Origin: G020354785 sp964534745
Lineage (GTDB): Bacteria > Bacteroidota > Bacteroidia > Bacteroidales > UBA10428
Assembly (NCBI GenBank): GCA_964534745.1
Contig: CAZHQW010000048.1
Span: 1-30,724, forward strand
Length of the DNA stretch: 30,724 nt
Direction of reading: 5' to 3'
In this document: one piece after another, positions 1 through 7,492 of the stretch
Position numbering within the stretch: position 1 is the stretch's first letter
Layout of the letters: every line of letters starts with the position of its first letter
Position numbers and translations under genes: made by a program
Notes under the pieces: model-generated
Told to the model about the DNA's origin: nothing
Seen by the model: the letters and a program-made list of their open reading frames with translations, nothing else
The model's database searches: none

Positions 1-26
1 GCTTTTTTGCATTACTTGTAATTGTT

Positions 27-75
27 AAAATATGGGCGCTGTCCCTCCCAGAAATATGGGCGCTGTCCCTATTTT
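27..75. repeat. REP-like repeat, two direct copies
   Basis: Two tandem direct copies of the core ATGGGCGCTGTCCCT lie at 32-46 and 56-70, each preceded by an A-rich AAATAT-type flank. The second is followed by ATTTT. The same core recurs near 4174-4235 and 5684-5744. The stop codon of the caspase-like gene (74-76) directly abuts the second copy. Short GC-rich palindrome-prone units in AT-rich intergenic DNA resemble REP elements; a mobilising RAYT transposase is not present here, so the class is inferred. Confidence 0.8.
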
Positions 76-1252
76 ATTTTTTAATAAAAATGAAATCTCC
101 GCCTTCGTCACCGACATTTTTTATTTCTCCGTATTGTGGAATGACGTCACTGTTATTTATAACAGCAATCCTGAAACTGGAGAAAAGCTGTTCGGAAGCA
201 ATATATTTATCATCATTATTATCAAGGCGCTCAATAAGATACTTAACAAATGTGCTTCTGTCTGGGACTTCGGTTAATGTGCCGCTTGTCATTGCTTTAC
301 GGCTCGGCAAATCATAAAGCATCTGTATCGCTTTTGGTGCTTCCATGGAGACACTTCTGGTTTTGAATATTGCTCCCCCGAAACATGCATCTGCAATTAA
401 CAGGGTATGCTTTGAGTCTATTTCTTTAAGATAATCACATAGTGTACTGTTGCGGAACCATTCGGCTTTTCTTGATAATTTAGCATCATAGGGCAGCCAG
501 TAACCAATGTTGGCTTCCTGGTCCCACCATCCATGTCCGGCATAAAATATCAGAAGGTTATCATTTTTTGTTAGCTTTTCAGCCATCATATCAAGAGCAT
601 TTGTTATATCTGCCCTTTTTGCATTTTTTAAAAGCATTACATTTTCTTTATCAAAATAATAGTCTGAAACAAGGACTTTATATAAATTTTCTGCGTCTCT
701 TACAGGATTGTCAAGATCCATAAGATTCGGATCCTCGTATTTATCTATACCAATAAGTATTGCAAAGTATTTGCCGCTGACATTCAACTGGGAAGTGATT
801 ATATCAAATTTTGGCATGTATTCAACTATAAGGCTCTCTTCAGAATAATTATCATTATTATCTATGGCGATGATACTTATTTTGTTTTCACCCTTTTCAA
901 GCGATATATCCTGTGCAAAAAGTCCGTCCTCTGTAAGTTTAAATTTTTCAGAATTTATAAATATTCGGTTTATTCCGCTAAGATTGTCTGTGATCTTCCC
1001 AATTACGGTTATTTCAGGCTTATCGGATTTAATTTTTTCTTTTTTTTCTTTTAATAAGGGTGAGATGATCTTTATTTGAGGAGGAGTAGTGTCTTCTATT
1101 TTTTCTTCTTCCTGATTGTTGATAAAAATCGTGGATTTGCCACTTCTTATTTCCTGGGAATGAAGAAAAGGATTGAAAAGGAATAATAAGAATATGCACA
1201 TGATCAGACTCACATATATTTCTTTTTTCCTTTTTGGATTATACATAATCAT
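74..1252 (-). CDS. Secreted caspase-family (C14-like) cysteine peptidase with N-terminal Ig-like domain
   Basis: This is a 392-residue protein with a hydrophobic signal sequence (about residues 12-32, likely cut near HSQ). Residues about 56-145 look like a bacterial Ig-like beta domain (TPPQIKIISP at its start). The caspase/metacaspase fold spans about 162-391. It opens with YFAILIGIDKY and carries the catalytic dyad His240 (YAGHGWWD) and Cys290 (IADACFGG). The family comprises clan CD cysteine peptidases; secretion suggests periplasmic or envelope processing, which is inference. It starts 2 nt after the stop of the upstream secreted gene, so the two are almost certainly co-transcribed. An alternative Met lies two codons in. 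The stop codon abuts a REP-like repeat. The substrate and cleavage specificity cannot be read from sequence. Confidence 0.88.
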   Translation of the reverse strand: MIMYNPKRKKEIYVSLIMCIFLLFLFNPFLHSQEIRSGKSTIFINNQEEEKIEDTTPPQIKIISPLLKEKKEKIKSDKPEITVIGKITDNLSGINRIFINSEKFKLTEDGLFAQDISLEKGENKISIIAIDNNDNYSEESLIVEYMPKFDIITSQLNVSGKYFAILIGIDKYEDPNLMDLDNPVRDAENLYKVLVSDYYFDKENVMLLKNAKRADITNALDMMAEKLTKNDNLLIFYAGHGWWDQEANIGYWLPYDAKLSRKAEWFRNSTLCDYLKEIDSKHTLLIADACFGGAIFKTRSVSMEAPKAIQMLYDLPSRKAMTSGTLTEVPDRSTFVKYLIERLDNNDDKYIASEQLFSSFRIAVINNSDVIPQYGEIKNVGDEGGDFIFIKK

Positions 1253-1254
1253 GA

Positions 1255-2133
1255 CTAAAAGTTAAAATATAACGATATCACCGGAGAATTTGTATTTGGT
1301 TCTATATATGAACTAATTGAAACAGTATTCAGTTTATTTCCCGCAGTTGATTTATTCATATTACTGGCCTTGATTCCGACTATGCCCAGGTCGGCCACCC
1401 AAATTACAGCAGCTGTTACCGCAAAAGCTTTGGATATATTATTCTGGGTTTTTGCTTTGTTAAAATAGGTGTCAATTTTTTCTGCATCGTAGGTATCAAG
1501 ATAATTATCATAATTTGAGGATGCCTGGTAGTTAAAATAAACAGATGAAGCTATACATCCGGCTCCGGCTACTCCGATAAGCCAGTATGGCTTACCTTTA
1601 CTAAGGCTTGTAAGGCCCCATCCCGGAAATACTGCTGACTGCAACAGGTGCTTGCCTGTCTTTACTTTTGATGGAGCAGTACTCATTATCTTGGTATCTT
1701 TGGGGCTTTCCTTAACTATTTCTTGCTTTTCTTCATCAGGAATTTTTTCTGTCACATCCTTTTCCCCGGTAACTTTTGCAGGCATTATTATTTTCCTGGC
1801 AACAATCTCAATATTAATGCTTGTATTAAGAAAAATGTTATCAGCCGATAAATTCCAGGTTATCTGCTTGTTTTTACCCGCTCTTATGCTGTCTCCGACA
1901 TCACCTTTTACAGTTTGCGGATTTATTTTATTTCCTTCGGCATCAGTAATTTCAAGCCTGACATTGAAATTATCACCGGACTGGGCACCCAGAATATCAT
2001 ATCTGATTATCAGGCTGTCATTTAAAAATGTAAGTTGCGGTGGCGTAACTGTTAATTCTTTCTGACCCTTGCAATCAGGCGGAATAAAGCATAAAATGAT
2101 GACAGGAATAATTAGTTTCAGACAAATACGCAT
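1255..2133 (-). CDS. Secreted protein with N-terminal beta domain and C-terminal hydrophobic hairpin (DUF5683-like)
   Basis: This 292-residue protein has an N-terminal signal sequence (about 1-23). A beta-rich domain (about 26-113) contains an ITWNLS motif and resembles fibronectin/Ig-like modules of Bacteroidetes secreted proteins. A charged, Lys/Glu/Pro-rich linker follows (about 118-160). The C-terminal region begins LLQSAVFPGWG and has two hydrophobic segments (about 182-200 and 234-255). FPGWG plus a hydrophobic pair is reminiscent of DUF5683-type proteins, but I assign this only tentatively. It lies 2 nt upstream of the caspase-like gene, so translational coupling and a shared role (partner, substrate or anchor of the protease) are plausible inferences. 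No catalytic motif is seen. Confidence 0.7.
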   Translation of the reverse strand: MRICLKLIIPVIILCFIPPDCKGQKELTVTPPQLTFLNDSLIIRYDILGAQSGDNFNVRLEITDAEGNKINPQTVKGDVGDSIRAGKNKQITWNLSADNIFLNTSINIEIVARKIIMPAKVTGEKDVTEKIPDEEKQEIVKESPKDTKIMSTAPSKVKTGKHLLQSAVFPGWGLTSLSKGKPYWLIGVAGAGCIASSVYFNYQASSNYDNYLDTYDAEKIDTYFNKAKTQNNISKAFAVTAAVIWVADLGIVGIKASNMNKSTAGNKLNTVSISSYIEPNTNSPVISLYFNF

Positions 2134-2333
2134 AGGCGATTTGATTATGTAGAATATTTACCTATGAATCAATTATTTATTTATTCGAAATTAAAAAAAA
2201 TAAATTAATTTAAACTTTATCAATCAATTTTTTAATTTGTTACACAGGTAATGAAGCCCTTTTGGAGACCTGCTCAACAGTTAAACTTTGGTTATAAAAT
2301 TTGCAGACAAACTGTTTCAATATTTTAAAGTAA
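2134..2333. other. AT-rich intergenic region
   Basis: A 200-bp gap lies between the GH5 gene end and the start of the secreted partner of the caspase gene, both on the minus strand. It contains an 11-bp AT-only inverted repeat, AAATTAAAAAA at 2188-2198 against TTTTTTAATTT at 2228-2238 (29-nt loop). A second 6-bp inverted repeat, ACAGTT/AACTGT, lies at 2277-2282 and 2310-2315. A promoter for the caspase pair is expected here, but I found no convincing TTTG/TAnnTTTG pair. Confidence 0.4.
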
Positions 2334-3416
2334 TTAAATGTCCTTGTCATTCAGACATTCATTTCGTATTAAATCAATTTCTTTTTGTGAAAAAGGAGTA
2401 CCGTCAGGCCTGAATATATCATGGAACCAGATATCAGGTTCTGATCCGTCAGTATGACTTTTATCTGACCATGAATAGATTGTATTGGTTTTACCTTTGA
2501 CCAATCCCCAATTTATAGCACCAACATTTTCTTTCTTAAGCAAGGGAAGTATATTACTGAAAGTGCTCCCCCTGGTGCGTGCCATATACTCTGTGCATAT
2601 TAACGGACGGTGATACGTCCGAAGTGAGTCAATCACGGTTTTCATGGATGAATCAGGCTCATAATTATGGTATGTAATTATATCTGAGTTTTTTAGCTGA
2701 AATTCATTGAGATTTTTAAGAGCCGGATTCCAGATAGCTGATGTTACAGGCTGTATAGCTTCCGTTTGACGAACCCAGACAAAAACGTTTTGTAAAAGAT
2801 TGAATGAAGTGTCGGCCTTATTCGAATTTCCGGGCTCATTATATAAATCCCATAATACAATTCTGCCATCACTGGCAAAATGATTCGCGATGTCTTTAAC
2901 GTATTTTTCCAGTAAAGGAAAATAACTTGTATCAGCACTCTCCTTCTGCCCCGGGTCCTGTAACCAGCCTGAATTGTGAATTCCTGGTTTTGGCATAGGT
3001 TGGGGGCCTATATTACTTGTTGCGTTCCAGCAATCATCAAAAAAAACAAATATAGTTATGATATTATGATTTGAAGCGATAGATAAATACTGCTCTATCC
3101 TGTTTATAAATCCATCTTTATCTTGCATCCATGCTTTGTGATGTAAGAATACGCGCATTGCATTAAACCCGATAGATTCAGCATAACCAAGTTCACGGTT
3201 AATTGTAGCAGTATCAAATGTTTCCGCCTGCCACATTTCAAGCTGATTAATAGCCGTGCTTGGTATAAAGTTGCACCCCCTCAGCCAGCCATTGGCTTCC
3301 AGCCAATTATTGGCTTTTTCTTCAGTCCATTTTAGATTTTCGTTTTCTCTTACCTGACAACCGCATAATAAAACCAATGCGATCAATAAAAAATTGTGTA
3401 ATGATTTAGTAGTCAT
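2334..3416 (-). CDS. GH5-type cellulase-family glycoside hydrolase, probable lipoprotein
   Basis: This is a 360-residue TIM-barrel glycosidase of the type often annotated as cellulase-family glycosylhydrolase or 1,4-beta-xylanase. A lipoprotein-like signal ends at LCGC with Cys20, suggesting membrane anchoring. GH5-like features are the early RGCNFIPSTA strand, the general acid/base Glu194 in LYNEPGN and the nucleophile Glu276 in LICTEYM. These lie on strands 4 and 7 of the barrel, with a late NWG motif near 302-304. It would hydrolyse beta-linked plant or microbial polysaccharides or oligosaccharides; the actual substrate is not deducible. It follows the CPBP protease gene with an 11-bp gap on the same strand. 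No SusC/SusD pair or other glycosidases are nearby, so it is not part of a classical polysaccharide utilisation locus in this window. Confidence 0.85.
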   Translation of the reverse strand: MTTKSLHNFLLIALVLLCGCQVRENENLKWTEEKANNWLEANGWLRGCNFIPSTAINQLEMWQAETFDTATINRELGYAESIGFNAMRVFLHHKAWMQDKDGFINRIEQYLSIASNHNIITIFVFFDDCWNATSNIGPQPMPKPGIHNSGWLQDPGQKESADTSYFPLLEKYVKDIANHFASDGRIVLWDLYNEPGNSNKADTSFNLLQNVFVWVRQTEAIQPVTSAIWNPALKNLNEFQLKNSDIITYHNYEPDSSMKTVIDSLRTYHRPLICTEYMARTRGSTFSNILPLLKKENVGAINWGLVKGKTNTIYSWSDKSHTDGSEPDIWFHDIFRPDGTPFSQKEIDLIRNECLNDKDI

Positions 3417-3427
3417 TGCATTTTAAA

Positions 3428-4156
3428 TTAAGTAAATATTCCTAAAGCAATAAATAATTGAGTTGGTGCTCCCAGTAGAAAATGTATTATAATTGAAAGA
3501 TAAGTATTCTTGCGTTTATATACTATAAATGGTAAAAAAAGCATAAATGGAATAAAAAACAGCATTGCTTTTAAACTAAATGCCATATGAAAAACCACAT
3601 GTAAAATCATATTTAATAACCATGAATATTTCCCAAATGCAAATATCTGGCGGGGTAATATATATCCCCGCCACATAAACTCTTCACCAAAATAGTTGAA
3701 AAAATAAAAAACCGGTAAAAATACCAGAGCGATGCGTTCCTTCCCGGCCAATGGATTTACTTTAATCGGAGACATCTCTTTTAACTCATGAATATCAAAT
3801 GAAGGTGATAACAGTTTCCATAATCCCATTAATAATCCTGAAATTATTGTACAGATTATCATCCCGATTATTATCCATAATACATCGTGAATAGTGATTT
3901 TCTTTAACATCAGCCGTTCCTTGATTGTTGGCCAGTCCAGTTTGAAACCGTCTTTTTTTAGTAAAATAAATGTTAAAAGGAATAAGGGCAGAAACAAAAA
4001 CAATGTCCCGGTTATAATCCATACTACATACGGGGTTAAATTAAATACCCTTGCCAGGTATGGAACAAGAAAATTTATAATTAAATAAAATATAATTCCC
4101 GGTATAAGAAATAAAAGAATTGAATAAAAAAGGCTTATTGGTTTTATTTCTTTCAT
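3428..4156 (-). CDS. CPBP family intramembrane glutamic endopeptidase (CAAX protease-like)
   Basis: This 242-residue polytopic membrane protein has about seven hydrophobic segments. It carries the hallmark motifs of the CPBP/Abi family: EExxxR at Glu158-Glu159-Arg163 (GEEFMWRG), a histidine motif HVVFH at 186-190, and a third His225 in IIIHFLLG. In characterised members these residues form the Rce1-type active site in the membrane. In bacteria such proteins are linked to prenyl-protein processing, bacteriocin self-immunity or unknown roles. It lies 11 bp upstream of the GH5 lipoprotein gene. An inverted REP-like pair lies just upstream of its start (nearest copy 17 bp away). Its substrate is unknown. 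It is distinct from, and shorter than, the second CPBP gene at 5723-6652. Confidence 0.85.
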   Translation of the reverse strand: MKEIKPISLFYSILLFLIPGIIFYLIINFLVPYLARVFNLTPYVVWIITGTLFLFLPLFLLTFILLKKDGFKLDWPTIKERLMLKKITIHDVLWIIIGMIICTIISGLLMGLWKLLSPSFDIHELKEMSPIKVNPLAGKERIALVFLPVFYFFNYFGEEFMWRGYILPRQIFAFGKYSWLLNMILHVVFHMAFSLKAMLFFIPFMLFLPFIVYKRKNTYLSIIIHFLLGAPTQLFIALGIFT

Positions 4157-4173
4157 CTGGTTATTATTTTAAT

Positions 4174-4257
4174 AGGGACAGCGCCCATATTTTGTCCTTT
4201 TGAGCGTCACTTTGAGAAATATGGGCGCTGTCCCTCTCAAACGATGTCCCTCTCAAA
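4174..4257. repeat. REP-like inverted pair plus truncated copy
   Basis: A perfect 19-bp inverted repeat is formed by 4174-4192 (minus-oriented copy) and 4217-4235 (plus-oriented copy of the ATGGGCGCTGTCCCT core with AAAT flank), with a 24-nt loop. This would fold as a strong hairpin in RNA or single-stranded DNA, and the arrangement resembles a BIME. Immediately after, a 13-bp tail (TGTCCCTCTCAAA, 4229-4241) is repeated at 4245-4257. The TGA stop of the next gene (4253-4255) lies inside this second tail. Confidence 0.85.
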
Positions 4258-5668
4258 AAGCATTGTAAACCGGACTTTCCTCCATTATCTTTCTTCTTTC
4301 GTTTTCAATGTTCTCAAATTCCTTCGGGAAGTCACCCTGGAAATTCTTAATGCTCTCTTTGTTGTCCAATTTGTCCAGGCAGTATAAATAATGAGCTAAA
4401 ATATTTCTGTTGTTATAATCTTCTTCTGAAAAGTAGTTCAGGATCAACCAGTACAGCTGGGCAGCAAACCCGTAGTTTCCCAAGTCCAGGGCAATGTCTG
4501 CATATTTAATAAAGTCAGCTTTCAAGCTGTCTTCAGATTGAAACAATGTGTTTACTTCACGTCTTCTGAACAGGAGGTAACCTTCTTTTCCTGATCTTGC
4601 CCTTACATCCATATAATACATAGGATCACACGCATAGACTATGTTCCTAGTCCTGTCCCACTCCAAATCACTTTCATCCACTTTCATCTCGGCAGTTTTT
4701 GAATAATAGAGCTCATAATTCAGCCAGGCCGATTTGGGAAATATCTTAAGCAGGTTTTCATAAAGGGCAACAGCTTCTTTGTATTTTCCATTATCATGCA
4801 ACGCAATCCCTTCATTTATAGCCAGATTCAAATCTTCTGCCAGCAGGTTAAGTTTGGCTGATATTTCATCATGAAAAATTGCCGGGAGTGTTGATTTATC
4901 TGAAAATAAATTGATTGCAAATAACAACCTGGTTGCCTTGTCAAACTCTCCTTTGGCAATATGCATGCAGACTTTTGTGAATGGTATCAGCTGATTGCCC
5001 CGGCTCATTTCCATAATTGCACGCCAGTAATCAGGATTGTTAACAGTCAGGTTATCAATTTCTGAATTATTGTATTTTCCTTGCTTAAGAATTTCCCCGA
5101 CACTTAGTACACCCTCAAACACTGGGTCCACCGTTGTTTCGTAATACATGATTACAGGTAATACTTCATCCTGTATCCAGTTCTGAAGGGCATTATTTTT
5201 CCCTTGTAAATCAAGTTCTTTGTATTTTAGATATTCTTTGTATTTTGGCAAAGTAACGGGAGGAGTATAGTCAATTTCCTCGCTGCACCCGTCATTGAGA
5301 CTAGCTATGATTGCAAACGAATAATCTGTTATTTTCGTTCTCGGGGCTTCATGTTTTGAAATGCCGGCCAACAGAGTATCAATGCTTGATTTTTCAATAC
5401 CGGGTCTTGCCCCTATATCAATTGTTGGCTCTTTATCTTTATGCAGAGTGATTATAATTAATACTTCCTTATCACCTTCTTCATTTTTCAGATTATTCTC
5501 TATTTCATCGTACACCTTTTTAACCCAGTCCAGGACAGGTTCTATGTCGAGTGTTACTTCTGCGATCTGGTCAGCTGTGAGTAACTGCATTTGAAGTTCG
5601 ACGTCTGACTGGCAGAATAAGAGTGTTGTGCTAAAAGCTAAAAGAAATGTTAAGACGATTTTTTTCAT
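4253..5668 (-). CDS. Secreted TPR-like protein of unknown function
   Basis: I choose the ATG at 5668 (471 residues), because it starts a clean signal peptide (MKKIVLTFLLAFSTTLLFCQ). An upstream in-frame ATG at 5698 would add ten residues encoded by a REP-like repeat and is unlikely to be used. The mature protein has a mixed N-terminal part with a GARPGIEKSS stretch. From about residue 285 a helical TPR-like unit follows (INEGIALHDNGKYKEAVALY), and near 390-420 there is another helical pair (ADIALDLGNYGFAAQLYW). No enzymatic motif is visible. The gene is bracketed by inverted REP-like pairs on both sides, and its stop codon falls in repeat-derived sequence, suggesting a cassette-like history. 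It is probably periplasmic; I do not recognise the family. Confidence 0.7.
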   Translation of the reverse strand: MKKIVLTFLLAFSTTLLFCQSDVELQMQLLTADQIAEVTLDIEPVLDWVKKVYDEIENNLKNEEGDKEVLIIITLHKDKEPTIDIGARPGIEKSSIDTLLAGISKHEAPRTKITDYSFAIIASLNDGCSEEIDYTPPVTLPKYKEYLKYKELDLQGKNNALQNWIQDEVLPVIMYYETTVDPVFEGVLSVGEILKQGKYNNSEIDNLTVNNPDYWRAIMEMSRGNQLIPFTKVCMHIAKGEFDKATRLLFAINLFSDKSTLPAIFHDEISAKLNLLAEDLNLAINEGIALHDNGKYKEAVALYENLLKIFPKSAWLNYELYYSKTAEMKVDESDLEWDRTRNIVYACDPMYYMDVRARSGKEGYLLFRRREVNTLFQSEDSLKADFIKYADIALDLGNYGFAAQLYWLILNYFSEEDYNNRNILAHYLYCLDKLDNKESIKNFQGDFPKEFENIENERRKIMEESPVYNAF

Positions 5669-5683
5669 AGTACATATTTTTTG

Positions 5684-5744
5684 AGGGACAGCGCCCATGT
5701 TTCGGGGACAGCTCTAATATTTTTAAAATATGGGCGCTGTCCCT
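5684..5744. repeat. REP-like cluster: inverted pair with degenerate middle copy
   Basis: A minus-oriented core copy at 5684-5698 and a plus-oriented core copy at 5730-5744 form a 15-bp perfect inverted repeat with a 31-nt loop. The loop holds a degenerate minus-oriented copy (GGGGACAGCTCTAAT, 5704-5718). The cluster begins 15 bp upstream of the start of the secreted TPR-like gene. It runs into the 3' end of the CPBP gene, whose last codons and TAA stop (5723-5725) lie inside it. Confidence 0.85.
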
Positions 5745-6652
5745 ATTTTTTCAAAAATCTTTCTTAATGAGGTCCATTTATATTTTTTTGCTACTATTGC
5801 CAGGAAAACAACTGCGATAACCACAGACAGGATATTCATGATAGCAGGATCATATTCTTTCATTCTGAATAAAGCCGGTGTTTGCATTGTTGAACCGCTG
5901 AACGTTACAAAGGCCGTCCCATAAATGTTGACTGTGGCATGTATACCCAGAGGGATTTCCAGTCCGTCATCCATAATAACAATAATTCCCATAAAGAGTC
6001 CGAATCCTATATAGTACGGCAAAGTTGCCAGCAGTCCGAATTCCTTGATTTCGGGATTCATAATATGCAAAAGTCCGAATAATACAGAAGTAATTACAAG
6101 GGGTATCCACTTATATCTTGATATTAATCCGATACCCTGCATAAGATAGCCTCTCATGAATATTTCCTCGAAACTCGTCTGCAGGGGAAGCAGTATGATG
6201 GATATTATTATTAACGGAATGAACAGCCTCATGTTGAACTTCAACTCATAGTTGCCAGGATTAAACAGATACAGGATCAATTCAGAAGCGGAGAGCAGTA
6301 TCAGCATAAGAAACATTGAAAAGAACATTTTTGTCCAGTTAAACCTCTCATGCCCTGTGAGTACCGTCTTAAAATCCCTTTCATGAATTAATCTGGTAAT
6401 AAAAATCATGCTCAGGAAACACAGTGCAAAAGGTATTAGGATTAGTACAAGTCCGACATTGGGATCTATATCAACATGACTGAAATCAAGATCTTCCTGG
6501 AATTTTTCCAGCTGTGAATAATCGGTCATCTTAATAAGAAAAACAGCGATCAGAGGTATCTGTCCGATGAAAGTGACAGCTATAATGAGAATAACAGAAA
6601 TTATGAATCTCCAGAATTCATTTTTGCCATTTTTTGCTACACTGAAGAACAT
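5723..6652 (-). CDS. CPBP family intramembrane glutamic endopeptidase with repeat-encoded C-terminus
   Basis: This is a 309-residue polytopic membrane protein. The active-site motifs are EExxxR at Glu162-Glu163-Arg167 (FEEIFMRG), His196 (GLLHIMNP) and His238 (GIHATVN), placing it in the CPBP/Rce1-like protease family. A hydrophobic helix near 273-288 follows the core. The last residues, KIGTAPIF and the stop, are read from a REP-like repeat, so the native C-terminal tail has been replaced or extended by repeat insertion. The core motifs are unaffected, so it is probably functional. It lies 27 bp downstream of the purine nucleoside phosphorylase gene on the same strand, probably at the end of the sppA-lpxK-pnp transcript. 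Its substrate is unknown. Confidence 0.85.
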   Translation of the reverse strand: MFFSVAKNGKNEFWRFIISVILIIAVTFIGQIPLIAVFLIKMTDYSQLEKFQEDLDFSHVDIDPNVGLVLILIPFALCFLSMIFITRLIHERDFKTVLTGHERFNWTKMFFSMFLMLILLSASELILYLFNPGNYELKFNMRLFIPLIIISIILLPLQTSFEEIFMRGYLMQGIGLISRYKWIPLVITSVLFGLLHIMNPEIKEFGLLATLPYYIGFGLFMGIIVIMDDGLEIPLGIHATVNIYGTAFVTFSGSTMQTPALFRMKEYDPAIMNILSVVIAVVFLAIVAKKYKWTSLRKIFEKIGTAPIF

Positions 6653-6679
6653 GGACTGGATTTTTATCTGATGCGTATA

Positions 6680-7492
6680 TTAATGAAGTGCATGAATCAC
6701 ATTTTTTATTAGTTCTGCCAGTCGTGGCAGGGTTCTTTCAGCCCTGGCTGAAATCTCTCCGTGACTTGTTTTGTCAGCTTTAATGCCTATTCCCGAATTT
6801 GTTATCACAGAGATGGCAAGGCATTTAATGCCCATTTGGCGGGCAGCAATTACTTCCGGTGCGGTTGACATTCCTATGGCATCACCTCCAATAGTTCTGT
6901 AAAACTGGCATTCTTTTGGCGTCTCAAGTGTAGGTCCGCTTACTGCCACATAGCAACCTTCCCTTACGGGGATTCCCTTGCGGGATGCTATCCCGCCAGT
7001 AAGGCTGACTAATTCTCTATCATAAGCTTCACTCATATCCGGGAACCTGTCTCCAAATTCAGGATAGTGTATGCCTGCCAGGGGATTTGGCATCATATTG
7101 ATATGATCGCTGACAATCATCAGATCACCTATTCTAAAGCCGGGATTCAGGCTTCCGGCAGCATTTGTTAATATAAGATACTTTATCCCCAGGTATTTAA
7201 GTACTCTTACCGGGTAAATTACTTTGTTCATATCCCGTTCTTCATAGAAATGATGGCGGCCCTGCATAATGACAACTATTTTATTTTCAAGAGAGCCAAA
7301 TATCATTCTGCCCATATGTCCTTCAGAAGTTGTACGGGGGAAGTCGGGAATATCTTTAAAATCAATGATTTGTTTTATATCGACGCGATCAGCAAAATTC
7401 GCCAGTCCGCTCCCCAGAATTATTCCAATGAGCGGCGAAAAATCTGTTTTACTATTTATGTAGCTTATTGACTTTTTTATTTTTTCTAACAT
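6680..7492 (-). CDS. punA: Purine nucleoside phosphorylase (trimeric PNP/MTAP family)
   Basis: This 270-residue cytosolic enzyme catalyses phosphorolysis of inosine/guanosine-type nucleosides to the base and (deoxy)ribose-1-phosphate in purine salvage. Visible motifs are the phosphate-binding GSGLA (27-31), GRHHFYE (78-84), NAAGSLNP (110-117), the base-binding Glu190 in GPTLETPKEC, and Asn232 in ITNSGIG, matching the Glu/Asn pair that binds 6-oxopurines in mammalian-type PNP. Length fits the family. The only reasonable ATG lies inside the lpxK coding region, giving a 41-nt overlap in a different frame. A nucleoside transporter gene occurs in the same window (28867-30159) but is far away. MTA phosphorylase is a less likely alternative because of the Asn. 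Confidence 0.93.
   Translation of the reverse strand: MLEKIKKSISYINSKTDFSPLIGIILGSGLANFADRVDIKQIIDFKDIPDFPRTTSEGHMGRMIFGSLENKIVVIMQGRHHFYEERDMNKVIYPVRVLKYLGIKYLILTNAAGSLNPGFRIGDLMIVSDHINMMPNPLAGIHYPEFGDRFPDMSEAYDRELVSLTGGIASRKGIPVREGCYVAVSGPTLETPKECQFYRTIGGDAIGMSTAPEVIAARQMGIKCLAISVITNSGIGIKADKTSHGEISARAERTLPRLAELIKNVIHALH

Noticed and set aside
32..277. Plus-strand reading frame opening with MGAVPPRNMGAVP
   Set aside because: The start comes from two copies of the repeat and the rest is antisense to the 3' end of the caspase-like gene; no coding features.
74..1252. Caspase-like gene as part of a CRISPR-linked (TPR-CHAT/Craspase) system
   Set aside because: It carries a signal peptide, and no cas gene or repeat array is nearby.
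2334..3416. GH5-type gene as part of a polysaccharide utilisation locus
   Set aside because: No SusC/SusD-like pair, sensor or further glycosidase is in the window.
5730..5924. Plus-strand reading frame opening with MGAVPIF
   Set aside because: The start is the repeat and the remainder is antisense to a well-supported CPBP gene.
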